Assembly (NCBI GenBank): GCA_005805505.1
Contig: SYMJ01000069.1
Span: 1-32,794, forward strand
Origin: Verrucomicrobiales bacterium
GTDB taxonomy: Bacteria; Verrucomicrobiota; Verrucomicrobiia; Limisphaerales; UBA9464
Direction: 5' to 3'
Length of the DNA stretch: 32,794 nt
Numbering within the stretch: the first letter of the stretch is position 1; each line of letters opens with the position of its first letter. This document shows positions 23,378 to 31,779 of this stretch, in pieces. Made by a program: the position numbers and the translations under genes. The notes beneath the pieces were generated by a model that was not told the origin of the DNA, searched no databases, and worked only from the letters and a program-made list of their open reading frames with translations.

Positions 23378-23806
23378 GTGAAACGGAATCCGAATCGATG
23401 GAGTTGGATGCTCGTGACGCTGCTGCTCCTGGTTCTCTCGGGGTGTACGTCCGCTTCTTCGGCGGCCGCGAAGACGCCAAGGCCCGGGGCTCCGAATACT
23501 ATTCCGCCGCAGTGGTTGCGGACGGAACTTCACCTCGCCGCCGTGGACGCTTCCGAATGGGAGGCCTTCTTGGCCGAGCACATCACTCCACGGTTTCCGG
23601 CGGGCTTCACTGTGGTCGAGGCTTACGGGCAATGGCGGGCGCCGCAGGGGGATATCCGACGGTTATCGACCAAGGTGGTGGTGATACTTCACCCACCCAC
23701 GCACGAGGCAGAAGAGGCCATCGAGGCGATTCGCAAGGAATACTGCGAGGCCTTCAACCTGAGTTCCGTGCTTCGATCTTCCACCTCGGCGCTTGTTTCC
23801 TTCTGA
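23378..23806 (+). CDS. DUF3574-like lipoprotein, 142 aa
   Basis: Role unknown. MKRNPNRWSWMLVTLLLLVLSGC is a basic, hydrophobic lipoprotein signal with lipobox LSG-C23, so the mature protein is likely tethered to a membrane. The mature part (WLRTELHLAAVDASEWEAFLAEHITPRFPAGFTVVEAYGQWR..., then STKVVVILH, then EAIEAIRKEYCEAFNLSSVLRSS) follows the pattern of the DUF3574 family of small exported proteins. The start is GTG at 23378; an upstream in-frame TTG at 23357 would move the signal inward. It lies 69 bases after mutM and five bases before maf, so the three could be co-transcribed. A completely different long frame covers this gene on the same strand but is discarded. Confidence 0.82.
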   Translation: MKRNPNRWSWMLVTLLLLVLSGCTSASSAAAKTPRPGAPNTIPPQWLRTELHLAAVDASEWEAFLAEHITPRFPAGFTVVEAYGQWRAPQGDIRRLSTKVVVILHPPTHEAEEAIEAIRKEYCEAFNLSSVLRSSTSALVSF

Positions 23807-23811
23807 ACCCC

Positions 23812-24426
23812 ATGTTGCCCCTTTCGATCATCCTCGCTTCGGCTTCACCCCGGCGGGTGGAATTGCTCCGGACGTTGATTCCCGAGTTTCAGGTCATCCC
23901 CAGTGATGCGACCGAGGTGCACGATGCAGCCGTTGGGGTTCGTGCGTTGTGCGAACTCAATGCGCGAATCAAGGCGACCCCCATTTCCCAACGATATCCC
24001 GGGCACTTGGTGTTGGGTGCCGACACGCTCGTGTGGCTCGACGGGCAGCCGCTGGGGAAGCCTCCGGACTTAGCGGCCGCTCGGGCGATGCTGGAGAGTC
24101 TTTCAGGCAAGTCGCATGAAGTGGTGACCGGCGTTTGCCTGATGCATGGCGCCTCCGGTCGATGCACGGTGTTTTCGGACGTGACGCGCGTGGTGTTCCG
24201 ATCTCTGGATTCGGCGCTCATCGATCGCTATCTGGCGGTCGTCCACACGCTCGACAAGGCCGGCGGTTACGCGCTTCAGCAGCACGGCGATTGGTTGGTC
24301 CAATCCGTCGTCGGCTCGGAAACCAATGTCATCGGATTGCCGGTAGAGGCCCTGCACCAGGCTCTCGGAGACTTAGGGATTCCGCTCAGTTCGTCCCGCG
24401 ACGGCAGAACCGGCTTGGGGCGCTAA
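23812..24426 (+). CDS. maf: Maf-like nucleoside triphosphate pyrophosphatase
   Basis: Maf proteins hydrolyse dTTP/UTP or modified nucleotides to monophosphates, acting as a house-cleaning enzyme, and are linked to septum inhibition. The 204 residues contain the signature ILASASPRRVELL at ~7-19, LGADTLVWLDG near 68-78 with the key Asp71, and GKP plus KAGGYALQQHGDWLV, the usual C-terminal catalytic block. The ATG at 23812 puts the ASASPRR motif where the family has it; a longer same-frame start upstream overlaps the lipoprotein gene and is rejected. It overlaps the end of the convergent flippase gene by 41 bases. Substrate preference cannot be told from sequence by eye. Confidence 0.93.
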   Translation: MLPLSIILASASPRRVELLRTLIPEFQVIPSDATEVHDAAVGVRALCELNARIKATPISQRYPGHLVLGADTLVWLDGQPLGKPPDLAAARAMLESLSGKSHEVVTGVCLMHGASGRCTVFSDVTRVVFRSLDSALIDRYLAVVHTLDKAGGYALQQHGDWLVQSVVGSETNVIGLPVEALHQALGDLGIPLSSSRDGRTGLGR

Positions 24427-25699
24427 CCAGCACCGCCCACACCAGCAGGGCAGCATTGAAGAGGACGAGTCGTTGAACCACTCGCTGCAGGCCCTCGGCT
24501 GGCGATCCGCGCAACAGAGAGTCTTGAAAGCCCCAAAGGCTGAAGCCATACAACGCTGCCAAAACCAAAGCTCCAGGCACGAATCGGAAATCGCCATGGG
24601 CCATCCGGTCGCTGAAGAGCACGTTGGCCAGCGTGAAGGCCAGCATGCCCCAAGCGAACCAGGGCACTAGTGGGGCTGATAGTTCCGTAGGAATGCCCGG
24701 TAGCAGGATTTTGACCGGCAGCCAGGGTAGAAGGGTGCAACCCAAGGCCGCCAATCCACCGAGGGTCACCGTTGCCAACAAGGTCCATCGGAAGGCTTGG
24801 TGTCCTTCGCCCCCGGCGGTGCTGCGGGCCACCTTAGGGAACATGACCAGCGCTAGCGGCACGGTGAACTGGCTGAGGGCGAACCCGACCTGAGCTCCGG
24901 GCGAATAGCGGGACCCCACTTCTTTTTGCCATGCTTCGGGCACTGCTGCCTGCAGGAATAAATTGTCGAGTTGGCTCAGGGCCTGGAGGGCTGCCGCACC
25001 GAGGAAGAGGGGCCAGAACCCACCAAGGGTTTCGGTGGTGGCGGGGGCAGCGTTTCCGGGGGGTAATGCGCTACCAGGATTTTCAACACCCCAAGGTCTT
25101 ATCGCCCGAAAACCCACTGCCATGGCGATGAGCGTTCCGGAAAGGGCTCCACCGATCGCCCCCGTGGCACTACCGCCTAGCCAGGTGAGGATCACCGCCA
25201 CCGAGGCAAACCGGCCCAATCCGTCGGCGATCGACATGGATCCTAAGCCGGCAAAATCTTGTCGCCCTTGAAGGACACCTCGCTGGAGGGCTGCCAGCAG
25301 TGACGCAAGGATGAGTCCCCAGGTGATCCAGAGAGGCACCACCGAGGTGAGTTTCAGGTGGCTCGCCAGAGCGGGCCCGCCCGGGATAAGTGCTAGACCC
25401 GCCAGCGTCATGACCAGCAGGACGGTGCCTGCGGAACGCTTGAGGCCAACCCGTGTCGCTTGGATGGCATCGTGGGTGAGTGCTGTGGCAGTTTGTCGTG
25501 CCGTCAGGGTCCAAAGAGCCCCCTGAGCGGCGCCCACGACGTAGAAAATCGCCATCAAGGACTTGAACTGAAAATAGACCTGGGCCCCGCCGAGCTTGGA
25601 AACGGAACCGTGGACCAGAGCCATTCCAGCTCCGCCCCCCAGGGTGGCCGCAATCATCCAAAGGCTCTGCTTAAGGAATTGCGATCGAGACTCGTTCAT
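24386..25699 (-). CDS. Polysaccharide flippase-like membrane protein (MOP superfamily)
   Basis: Likely flips a lipid-linked sugar precursor or other polyprenyl-bound glycan across the inner membrane. The 437 residues form about twelve hydrophobic segments, with internal repeat-like halves, and the first segment region (FLKQSLWMIAATLGGGAGMALVHGSVSKLGG) resembles the O-antigen/teichoic-acid translocase group (Wzx/MurJ-like). Loops are basic and Gly/Ala-rich. The ATG at 25699 follows the rluD stop closely and touches a 19-base tandem repeat (see repeat). No Shine-Dalgarno is visible. Its 3' end overlaps the convergent maf gene by 41 bases. The nearby family 2 glycosyltransferase is consistent with an envelope-glycan role, but the partner is not proven. 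A MATE-type exporter is an alternative. Confidence 0.8.
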   Translation of the reverse strand: MNESRSQFLKQSLWMIAATLGGGAGMALVHGSVSKLGGAQVYFQFKSLMAIFYVVGAAQGALWTLTARQTATALTHDAIQATRVGLKRSAGTVLLVMTLAGLALIPGGPALASHLKLTSVVPLWITWGLILASLLAALQRGVLQGRQDFAGLGSMSIADGLGRFASVAVILTWLGGSATGAIGGALSGTLIAMAVGFRAIRPWGVENPGSALPPGNAAPATTETLGGFWPLFLGAAALQALSQLDNLFLQAAVPEAWQKEVGSRYSPGAQVGFALSQFTVPLALVMFPKVARSTAGGEGHQAFRWTLLATVTLGGLAALGCTLLPWLPVKILLPGIPTELSAPLVPWFAWGMLAFTLANVLFSDRMAHGDFRFVPGALVLAALYGFSLWGFQDSLLRGSPAEGLQRVVQRLVLFNAALLVWAVLVSAPSRFCRRGTN

Positions 25700-25736
25700 G
25701 GTTAACGCGAGGCTCGGTGGTTAACGCGAGGCTCGG
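25699..25736 (-). repeat. Perfect 19-base tandem duplication at the rluD/flippase junction
   Basis: TGGTTAACGCGAGGCTCGG occurs twice without a mismatch (25699-25717 and 25718-25736). One copy holds the rluD stop codon (25723-25721) and its last codons; the other is a copy of that gene end, ending one base into the flippase ATG. Deleting one copy would place the stop two bases from the flippase start. Confidence 0.9.
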
Positions 25737-26713
25737 CTGGTTCGTGCAGGCGGCGGAGCCTCGGGGATCGGGGCGATTCGCAGTCGATCGAGACAGGCCG
25801 CTATATCAGAAGGCAGCGGGGCCTCGAAACGAATCTTTTGGCCGGTGCGTGGATGCAGGAAAGCCAATCGAGCGGCATGGAGCATTTGACGGGGGGCCTT
25901 CCAGTGGTGTTCCTGAAAGAATCGTGCGTTGGCCCTTTCTCCGTACACGTCGTCGCCGAGCAGCGGAAAGCCGAGATGGGTGAGGTGAACCCGAATTTGG
26001 TGGGTTCGACCGGTGTGCAATTGGCACTCAATCCATGAGGCGTCCCTCAGTGACTCGAGGCAGCGGTACTCGGTCCAAGCCTCCCGTCCTTTGCCCGGCG
26101 TCGTCACCGCCATCTTTTTGCGCTGGATCAGGTGGCGGATAATTGGGGCCCGGATATCTCCGTTGAGCGGACGGACCGTGCCGATGACCAGCGCCAAGTA
26201 GGCTTTTTCAACGATGCGATCGGCGAATTGTGCCGACAGGTGAGCATGCGCCGTATCTGTTTTGGCCACCACAATACAACCGCTGGTTCCTAGGTCCAAG
26301 CGGTGGACAATGCCTGGCCGCTCGACGCCACCGATGCCGCTCAAGCGGTCTTGGCAGTGATAGAGGAGTGCATTAACCAGTGTGCCGGAGGAATGCCCTG
26401 CAGCCGGGTGCACCACCAGGTCGGCGGATTTGTTGACTACCAGCAAGTCCTCGTCTTCGTGAAGAATGGCCAGGGGGATGTTCTCGGGCAGAACTTCGCT
26501 GGGAATGGCTTCTGGCCAGCTGACCTGGATGCGATCACCCACTCGCGGATGGTCGGTGGACTTCGGGGAAGAACCGTTCACGAGCACGGCCCGCTCGGTG
26601 ATCAGTTGCTGGAAGCGTCCCCGCGAGGTCTCTGGGAAACGCTCAGCAAGGTAGCGGTCCAGACGGATGCCGGGGCGGCTCTCTGTGATCTCGATATCGA
26701 TGGGTTCGGGCAT
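25721..26713 (-). CDS. rluD: RluD-family ribosomal RNA pseudouridine synthase
   Basis: Turns specific uridines into pseudouridine; RluD modifies three sites in helix 69 of 23S rRNA. The 330 residues show an N-terminal S4 RNA-binding domain (RLDRYLAERFPETSRGRFQQLI, ~17-38), a linker, and the catalytic domain with PGIVHRLDLGTSG, where Asp140 is the nucleophile, and later RTHQIRVHL. The C-terminal 20 residues are a Pro/Ala/Arg-rich tail. The ATG at 26713 sits in a family-typical position and is 139 bases from the divergent ftsK start. The close RluA/RluC family is an alternative, but the S4 domain and the overall length favour RluD. The end is duplicated (see the 19-base repeat). Confidence 0.94.
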   Translation of the reverse strand: MPEPIDIEITESRPGIRLDRYLAERFPETSRGRFQQLITERAVLVNGSSPKSTDHPRVGDRIQVSWPEAIPSEVLPENIPLAILHEDEDLLVVNKSADLVVHPAAGHSSGTLVNALLYHCQDRLSGIGGVERPGIVHRLDLGTSGCIVVAKTDTAHAHLSAQFADRIVEKAYLALVIGTVRPLNGDIRAPIIRHLIQRKKMAVTTPGKGREAWTEYRCLESLRDASWIECQLHTGRTHQIRVHLTHLGFPLLGDDVYGERANARFFQEHHWKAPRQMLHAARLAFLHPRTGQKIRFEAPLPSDIAACLDRLRIAPIPEAPPPARTSRASR

Positions 26714-26852
26714 GGTTTAATCACCGTGGCCTGTCCGGCGGGGGGGAAGCTAAGTGGTCGGGCCTCTGAAGGCGACCGCCAATCCGGCTCATTCTGTAAC
26801 CGTGCGGTTCCCCGCTTGCCGTTGCCTCCGGCGGGTCCGTAGATTGGCAGGC

Positions 26853-29660
26853 GTGGCGACCAAAGAGCGGACAGAGGAATCCAGCAAGGACCGTATCTGG
26901 GTCGACAGCCAAGGATTGGTGATAATCTTGGTGGCGGTGGTGCTTGCTGTCGCCCTTATTTCCTATGACCGACTGGATCTCGACGTCAATACCACCGAGC
27001 CTAATACGGCCATCCGGAATTGGATGGGCCGCTTCGGGGCCTATGTGGCCTACAACCTTCAACTGGTTCTGGGGTATGGTACCTGGGTGCTCCCGGTGCT
27101 TTTGTTGGGGTTCGGTTTCGCATCCTTCATTCCTTCCCTAAATTACCTGCGCCGTTGGCGATCGCTCATCGCCTCGGTGGGCCTGGTGATCGCCTGCGTG
27201 GGCGTGCTGGATCTTTGCGAGCGTTGGATCCCGGGTGTCCAAATTCGCAAGAACAGCGGGCCTAGTCCGGGAGGACTTCTGGGGCATCAAATCAACAATG
27301 CCTGGGTCGAGTATTCGGTGGGCCGGATGGGTGCGGCGGTGACCTACGTTATTATCTATCTGGCGAGCCTGCTCTTCCTCACCGACTACCAGTTGCTGGT
27401 TTGGATCCGGCAGTTGTGGGTACGAGTCCCGAAGACTCCCGAGGAAAAGATGGCTGCCGAGGAGGCCTCCATCGATAAGAAGGCCAAGGCTTTGGAGAAG
27501 AAGGCTCGTGAGTTGACTCAGCAAGCGACCGTCGAGTCGGAGACCTCCTCCGTGGTGACCAAGCCGGCCCGTGGCAAGGCGGCTGTTGGTCCCCAGCCTG
27601 AAGGTGCTCCGGAACCCTCCGGAGTGGGAGCCGACTTGCGGCCCTTCCCCGAGATGACCATTCGTGATCTGAGTGTCCCTCAACCCCGCGAAGTTCGGAC
27701 CGTCCAGGCCGGCGAGGTTATTAGGGCTGATGAAATTTCTGCGGTGCTCGCCCCTGCGGGCGACGAGCCGGCTCTAGCAGCAGAACCTCGGAAGCCCAAG
27801 TCGGTGGCTGAGCGCATTTTGGGCCGTCCGCTGGGTGCTGATTTGAATGATGATGAGGGGAGCACCGCTGAATCCGTTGAGTCCGTCAGACCCAAGACCG
27901 AGCACCCCGATGGCACCGATGCCGAGGATGCTCCTCCTTGGGATCGGCCTGAGGATGCTGCACATCCAATGGTCGAGGCGCTGCCTGTGGTCGCTGCTCG
28001 TCCACGTGTGATACTGCAGCCTCGCAAGATTAAGCCGATCACCGTAGCCAGCGCGCCGATCATCGGAAATTATCGACTGCCTTCAATTGACCTGCTGAGC
28101 CTGCCGGACACCTCCGTCAAACCGACGGAGACCAAGGAGGAACTCATGGCCAACGCTCGGCTCATGGTTCAAACGTTGGCCCAGTTCGGCATCGAGGTCG
28201 CACCGGGTGACATCACTAAGGGGCCCACCATTACCCGTTATGAATTACATCCAGCGCCCGGGGTGAAACTGGAGAAGATTGCAGGCCTGACCAACAACAT
28301 CGCCGCGGCCATGAAGGCCGAACGGCTGAACATCCTGGCTCCGATTCCTGGTAAATCCTCGGTGGGTGTCGAGGTTCCCAATGCAATCAAGACCAAGGTA
28401 ATAATGCGGGATCTTCTGGAATCCCCGGAGTGGCAGAACACGAAGGCGCGGATTCCGCTGGCCTTGGGCAAAGATGTCTATGGGCATCCGATCATCGCCG
28501 ACCTGGCTGAGATGCCCCACGTGATGATCGCTGGCAGCACCGGTTCGGGTAAATCGGTGTGCATCAACACCATCATCGCCTCCTTGGTGTACCGGTTCAG
28601 CCCGGACCAACTCCGCTTCGTGATGATCGATCCGAAGGTGGTGGAATTGCAGCAGTACAATGCGCTGCCGCATCTGGTAGTGCCGGTGGTGACGGATCCC
28701 AAGAAGGTGATCCTTGCCTTGCGATGGGTCGTTAATGAAATGGAGAAGCGCTACCAGATCTTTGCTCGGGTCGGGGTGCGCAATATCAAGTCGTTCAATG
28801 AGCGGCCGAAAGAAAAACCGCTGCCGCCCAAGGATCCGGAATTGCCGCTGACCACACGCAAGGAGCGTGTCGAACCGGGGGCTGATGGGTTTGCTGTCGA
28901 AATTGATGAGCAGATCGTCGTCCCCCGGGACGAAGACATCGTCATCCCGGAAAAGCTCTCCTACATCGTGGTCATCATCGATGAGTTGGCGGACCTAATG
29001 CTGGTAGCTCCGGCCGATGTCGAGATGGCCATCGCCCGTATCACGCAAATGGCACGGGCCGCGGGCATTCATTGCATCGTCGCAACCCAGCGGCCTTCGG
29101 TGGACGTCATCACTGGCGTCATCAAGGCCAACATCCCGGCGCGTATTGCCTTCCAGGTGGCGGCCAAGGTCGACTCCCGCACCATTCTGGATCAGATGGG
29201 TGCCGACAAGCTGCTGGGCAAGGGCGACATGCTCTACTTACCCCCTGGATCCGGGCGATTGATTCGGGCTCAAGGGGCTCTGATTACTGACGCCGAGATC
29301 GAAGCCGTGATGAGTCACATCCGAGTGCAGGGCAAACCGAGCTACGAGCCCGAAATTCATCAGGCCCTGCAGAAGGCTCAGAGTAGCATGGGATCATTGA
29401 CGCTCGATCCCGACGACGAAGGGAGTAGCGAGGATGATGAACTTCTCCAAAAGTGCATTGACGTCATTCGCACGGAGAAGAAGGCGAGTGTGTCCCTGCT
29501 TCAACGGAGGCTCAAATTGGGCTATGGACGCGCCGCTCGCATGATGGACGAACTGGAGGATCGAGGTGTGGTTGGGCCGGGCAAGGGGGCCGAACCGCGC
29601 GATATTCTCATCGATCTGGATGGGAGTGGTTTCGATGGTGGCAGCCAACGGTTGGTCTGA
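26853..29660 (+). CDS. ftsK: DNA translocase FtsK/SpoIIIE
   Basis: Pumps DNA through the closing septum and activates dimer resolution at dif. The 935 residues have four N-terminal membrane segments (~21-38, 73-93, 104-121, 161-176), a long charged linker, and the alpha/beta motor. The motor holds Walker A GSTGSGKS at 561-568 and Walker B YIVVIIDE around 704-711. The C-terminal winged-helix gamma domain (~865-935) includes ASVSLLQRRLKLGYGRAARMMDELEDRGVVGP, which reads polar DNA sequences. The GTG at 26853 is preferred to an upstream same-frame start at 26754, whose product begins with a basic, non-conserved stretch. About 50 extra residues sit before Walker B (28802-28955). The next gene is glgC; no shared pathway is implied. 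Confidence 0.96.
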   Translation: MATKERTEESSKDRIWVDSQGLVIILVAVVLAVALISYDRLDLDVNTTEPNTAIRNWMGRFGAYVAYNLQLVLGYGTWVLPVLLLGFGFASFIPSLNYLRRWRSLIASVGLVIACVGVLDLCERWIPGVQIRKNSGPSPGGLLGHQINNAWVEYSVGRMGAAVTYVIIYLASLLFLTDYQLLVWIRQLWVRVPKTPEEKMAAEEASIDKKAKALEKKARELTQQATVESETSSVVTKPARGKAAVGPQPEGAPEPSGVGADLRPFPEMTIRDLSVPQPREVRTVQAGEVIRADEISAVLAPAGDEPALAAEPRKPKSVAERILGRPLGADLNDDEGSTAESVESVRPKTEHPDGTDAEDAPPWDRPEDAAHPMVEALPVVAARPRVILQPRKIKPITVASAPIIGNYRLPSIDLLSLPDTSVKPTETKEELMANARLMVQTLAQFGIEVAPGDITKGPTITRYELHPAPGVKLEKIAGLTNNIAAAMKAERLNILAPIPGKSSVGVEVPNAIKTKVIMRDLLESPEWQNTKARIPLALGKDVYGHPIIADLAEMPHVMIAGSTGSGKSVCINTIIASLVYRFSPDQLRFVMIDPKVVELQQYNALPHLVVPVVTDPKKVILALRWVVNEMEKRYQIFARVGVRNIKSFNERPKEKPLPPKDPELPLTTRKERVEPGADGFAVEIDEQIVVPRDEDIVIPEKLSYIVVIIDELADLMLVAPADVEMAIARITQMARAAGIHCIVATQRPSVDVITGVIKANIPARIAFQVAAKVDSRTILDQMGADKLLGKGDMLYLPPGSGRLIRAQGALITDAEIEAVMSHIRVQGKPSYEPEIHQALQKAQSSMGSLTLDPDDEGSSEDDELLQKCIDVIRTEKKASVSLLQRRLKLGYGRAARMMDELEDRGVVGPGKGAEPRDILIDLDGSGFDGGSQRLV

Positions 29661-29736
29661 AGAGGAAGCTTGGGAACCGGCGGCAGTGAAACCTCGTTGG
29701 TGCGCGTCCACCGACTCTGGGTGTGTGCATCTCAAC

Positions 29737-29765
29737 TTGAGAAAGAAAGGAGTCGGGACTAGAAA
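29737..29765 (+). promoter_or_regulatory. Candidate promoter for glgC
   Basis: TTGAGA (29737-29742) and TAGAAA (29760-29765) are 17 bases apart and match five and four of six consensus bases. They lie in the 128-base ftsK-glgC gap; transcription would start close to 29772, leaving a leader of about 17 bases. Confidence 0.45.
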
Positions 29766-29788
29766 TACAGAAACAAGGTTCTCCCAGC

Positions 29789-31084
29789 ATGCCCCTTCCA
29801 CGCCCATCCTCCTTCAACGAAAACACCCTCAGCATCATCATGGGGGGAGGTCAGGGGACCCGCTTGTTCCCGTTGACCCGGGATCGCGCCAAGCCGGCGG
29901 TGCCGCTGGCAGGCAAGTACCGGTTGGTCGATATTCCCATTTCGAACTGCATCAACAGTGGGCTACGTCGCATTTATTTGCTGACGCAGTTTAACTCGGC
30001 TTCGCTGCACCGGCATGTCTCCCAGAGCTACAAGTTCGACCACTTCAGTGGCGGCTTCGTGGAACTCCTGGCGGCCGAGCAGAGTTTCTCCAGCACGAGC
30101 TGGTATCAGGGAACGGCGGATGCGGTCCGCAAGAATCTCCAGCACTTCAAGAACAACGACTTCGAGTACGCACTCATTCTCTCGGGTGACCAGTTGTACC
30201 AGATGGACTTCCAGGCGGTCCTGCAGGCTCACATAGAGCACTCTGCTGACCTGACCGTGGCGACCAAACCCGTGGCCGCGCGTGAGGCGTCGGCACTGGG
30301 CATCATGCAGGTCAATCCGGAGAACCGGATCACCCGTTTCGTTGAGAAACCCACGGATTCCGCGGTGTTGGAGTCCATGAAGCTCGACCGGGCCACCTAT
30401 CCGAAGTTGGGCATCCAGCGCGATGAAGACCTCTACCTCGCCTCGATGGGTATTTACGTCTTCAACCGAGAGGTGCTCTTGGAGTTGCTGAACAACAATC
30501 ACACTGATTTCGGTAAGCACATCATTCCGGGGGCCATCGAGAATCACCGGGTCTATTCCTACATTTTCCAAGGGTACTGGGAGGACATCGGAACCATTCG
30601 AAGCTTCTTTGAGGCCAGTCTCGACCAGACCAGTGATCGGCCCCAATTTGATTTCTTCAATCCCACGGTTTTCACGCGGCCTCGCTACCTGCCGGCCACC
30701 CGCATCGAGAGTGCAGCGATCGATCACGCGGTGATCGCCGACGGATGCACCATCGACCATGCTCAGTTGCGCCACGCCGTCGTGGGTATTCGCTCCATCC
30801 TCGCCGCGGGGAGTTCCTTGAATCGGGTGGTGATGATGGGTGCCGACTACTACGACGACACCGAGAAGCGTAATCGTCCTGAAAATCAGGGGGTCCCCAT
30901 TGGTGTGGGCCGTGGAACGCGGATCGATAACGCGATCCTCGACAAGAATGCCCGCATCGGACGCAACTGCATCTTGTCGCCGGAGGGTAAGGCGGCCGAT
31001 GTGGATCACCCTCTCTACTACATTCGGGACGGGGTCTTGGTAATCCCCAAGGGGTCGGTCGTTCCGGACAACACCCTCATCTGA
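29789..31084 (+). CDS. glgC: Glucose-1-phosphate adenylyltransferase
   Basis: Makes ADP-glucose from ATP and glucose-1-phosphate, the first committed step of glycogen synthesis. The 431 residues match the family. The nucleotidyltransferase core begins with IIMGGGQGTRLFPLTRDRAKPAVPLAG at ~16-42, then LVDIPISNCINSG, LSGDQLYQMDF, FVEKP and GYWEDIGTI. The C-terminal beta-helix holds AVVGIRS...VVMMGADYYDD, as in plant and cyanobacterial enzymes, and ends KGSVVPDNTLI. The ATG at 29789 gives an N-terminus ten residues longer than the core, as usual. The protein is likely a homotetramer under allosteric control; specific effector residues cannot be assigned by eye. It stands alone, after ftsK, without other glycogen genes in the window. 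Confidence 0.95.
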   Translation: MPLPRPSSFNENTLSIIMGGGQGTRLFPLTRDRAKPAVPLAGKYRLVDIPISNCINSGLRRIYLLTQFNSASLHRHVSQSYKFDHFSGGFVELLAAEQSFSSTSWYQGTADAVRKNLQHFKNNDFEYALILSGDQLYQMDFQAVLQAHIEHSADLTVATKPVAAREASALGIMQVNPENRITRFVEKPTDSAVLESMKLDRATYPKLGIQRDEDLYLASMGIYVFNREVLLELLNNNHTDFGKHIIPGAIENHRVYSYIFQGYWEDIGTIRSFFEASLDQTSDRPQFDFFNPTVFTRPRYLPATRIESAAIDHAVIADGCTIDHAQLRHAVVGIRSILAAGSSLNRVVMMGADYYDDTEKRNRPENQGVPIGVGRGTRIDNAILDKNARIGRNCILSPEGKAADVDHPLYYIRDGVLVIPKGSVVPDNTLI

Positions 31085-31194
31085 TCGGTGTTCCGTAGGA
31101 TAAGACGAGCGGTCGTGCTGATCAGGTTTACAAAATGATGGCTTGCCTCTCTCACGGGATTGATACTACTTTGTCCTTTCGTTTGAAGCAATTC

Positions 31195-31210
31195 GCCCGT
31201 GAAACCGGGC
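31195..31210 (+). promoter_or_regulatory. Leader hairpin before rpsP
   Basis: GCCCG (31195-31199), loop TGAAAC, CGGGC (31206-31210), ending 16 bases before the rpsP start. Ribosomal protein operons are often regulated in their leaders, so this may be a regulatory site or a start-site structure; no known S16 binding motif was recognised. Confidence 0.25.
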
Positions 31211-31226
31211 AGCAATACACATTTCT

Positions 31227-31499
31227 ATGGTTCGCATTCGTTTGAAGCGCGGCGGTAATAAAAACAATCCGGTGTACCGGATCGTGGTGGCTAATGGACG
31301 CAGTCCTCGGGACGGCCGGTTCATTGAAGAGATCGGCACCTACAATCCTAAGACCAAGGGCACCAACTACACCTTGGATTTGGGTCGCGCCCAGTATTGG
31401 ATGGGTGTCGGGGCTCAGCCCAGCGAGACAGTGGCTTCTTTCATCAAGAAGTCCGTCAAGGTGGCTTCTGTTGCTACTGTTGCTGCTGTTGCTGCCTGA
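31227..31499 (+). CDS. rpsP: 30S ribosomal protein S16
   Basis: Assembles into the 30S body and is needed for small-subunit formation. The 90 residues start with [40 protein letters not shown], which is unmistakable for S16, with the conserved GAQPSETV segment later. The C-terminal 12 residues ([12 protein letters not shown]) are built from a 9-base tandem repeat and are unusual; typical S16 tails differ between species. ATG at 31227 has no Shine-Dalgarno. It begins a translation-linked cluster with khpA (28-base gap) and trmD, in the common order but without rimM. Confidence 0.97.
   Translation: MVRIRLKRGGNKNNPVYRIVVANGRSPRDGRFIEEIGTYNPKTKGTNYTLDLGRAQYWMGVGAQPSETVASFIKKSVKVASVATVAAVAA
31461..31496 (+). 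repeat. 9-base coding repeat at the rpsP 3' end
   Basis: GTTGCTACT, GTTGCTGCT and GTTGCTGCC follow each other directly, preceded by a weaker copy GTGGCTTCT, all in frame and ending at the stop codon. They encode Val-Ala-(Ser/Thr/Ala) units, so copy number would change the S16 tail in steps of three residues. Confidence 0.8.
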
Positions 31500-31527
31500 A
31501 GCGTTCCATCGCTGACACGTTGTCGCT

Positions 31528-31779
31528 ATGCAGGCCTTCCTCGAGTTTGTGGTGAAGGAGTTGGTGGATGAACCGGAAGCGGTCTCCGTAACTCCTGCCG
31601 AACGAGGTGGCCTCACAGTGTACGAGGTGCGCGTTGCTCGCCAAGACGCTGGGAAGATCATTGGTCGTCGTGGCGGTACAATCCAAGCCATTCGGTCCGT
31701 GCTCCAAGTGGGCGCGGCCAAAGCAGGGAGGCGCTGCACGGTCGATTTGGTTGAGGACGATTTGGTTGAGGACAAATAG
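31528..31779 (+). CDS. khpA: KH-domain RNA-binding protein KhpA
   Basis: A small cytoplasmic RNA chaperone-like protein that in Firmicutes works with KhpB/Jag in cell division and RNA control. The 83 residues are one KH domain, with the RNA-binding loop GRRG at 46-49 inside GKIIGRRGGTIQAIR, after EFVVKELVDEPEAVSV, which is the usual start of the family. The C-terminal DLVEDDLVEDK is a 5-residue unit doubled by a perfect 15-base repeat, beyond the usual domain end. The gene sits 28 bases after rpsP and 185 bases before trmD, the typical KhpA neighbourhood. No Shine-Dalgarno is visible. Confidence 0.93.
   Translation: MQAFLEFVVKELVDEPEAVSVTPAERGGLTVYEVRVARQDAGKIIGRRGGTIQAIRSVLQVGAAKAGRRCTVDLVEDDLVEDK
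31744..31773 (+). repeat. Perfect 15-base in-frame repeat x2 in khpA
   Basis: GATTTGGTTGAGGAC is present twice in tandem (31744-31758 and 31759-31773), encoding DLVED twice. It occurs at the last codons before the stop. Confidence 0.9.

Noticed and set aside
23341-24426. A 361-codon product including maf and 157 codons upstream
   Set aside because: The upstream part overlaps the DUF3574-like lipoprotein in another frame and is not Maf-like; maf starts at 23812.
29963-31009. 348-codon minus-strand frame over glgC
   Set aside because: Composition of a reverse-strand shadow; glgC is complete.
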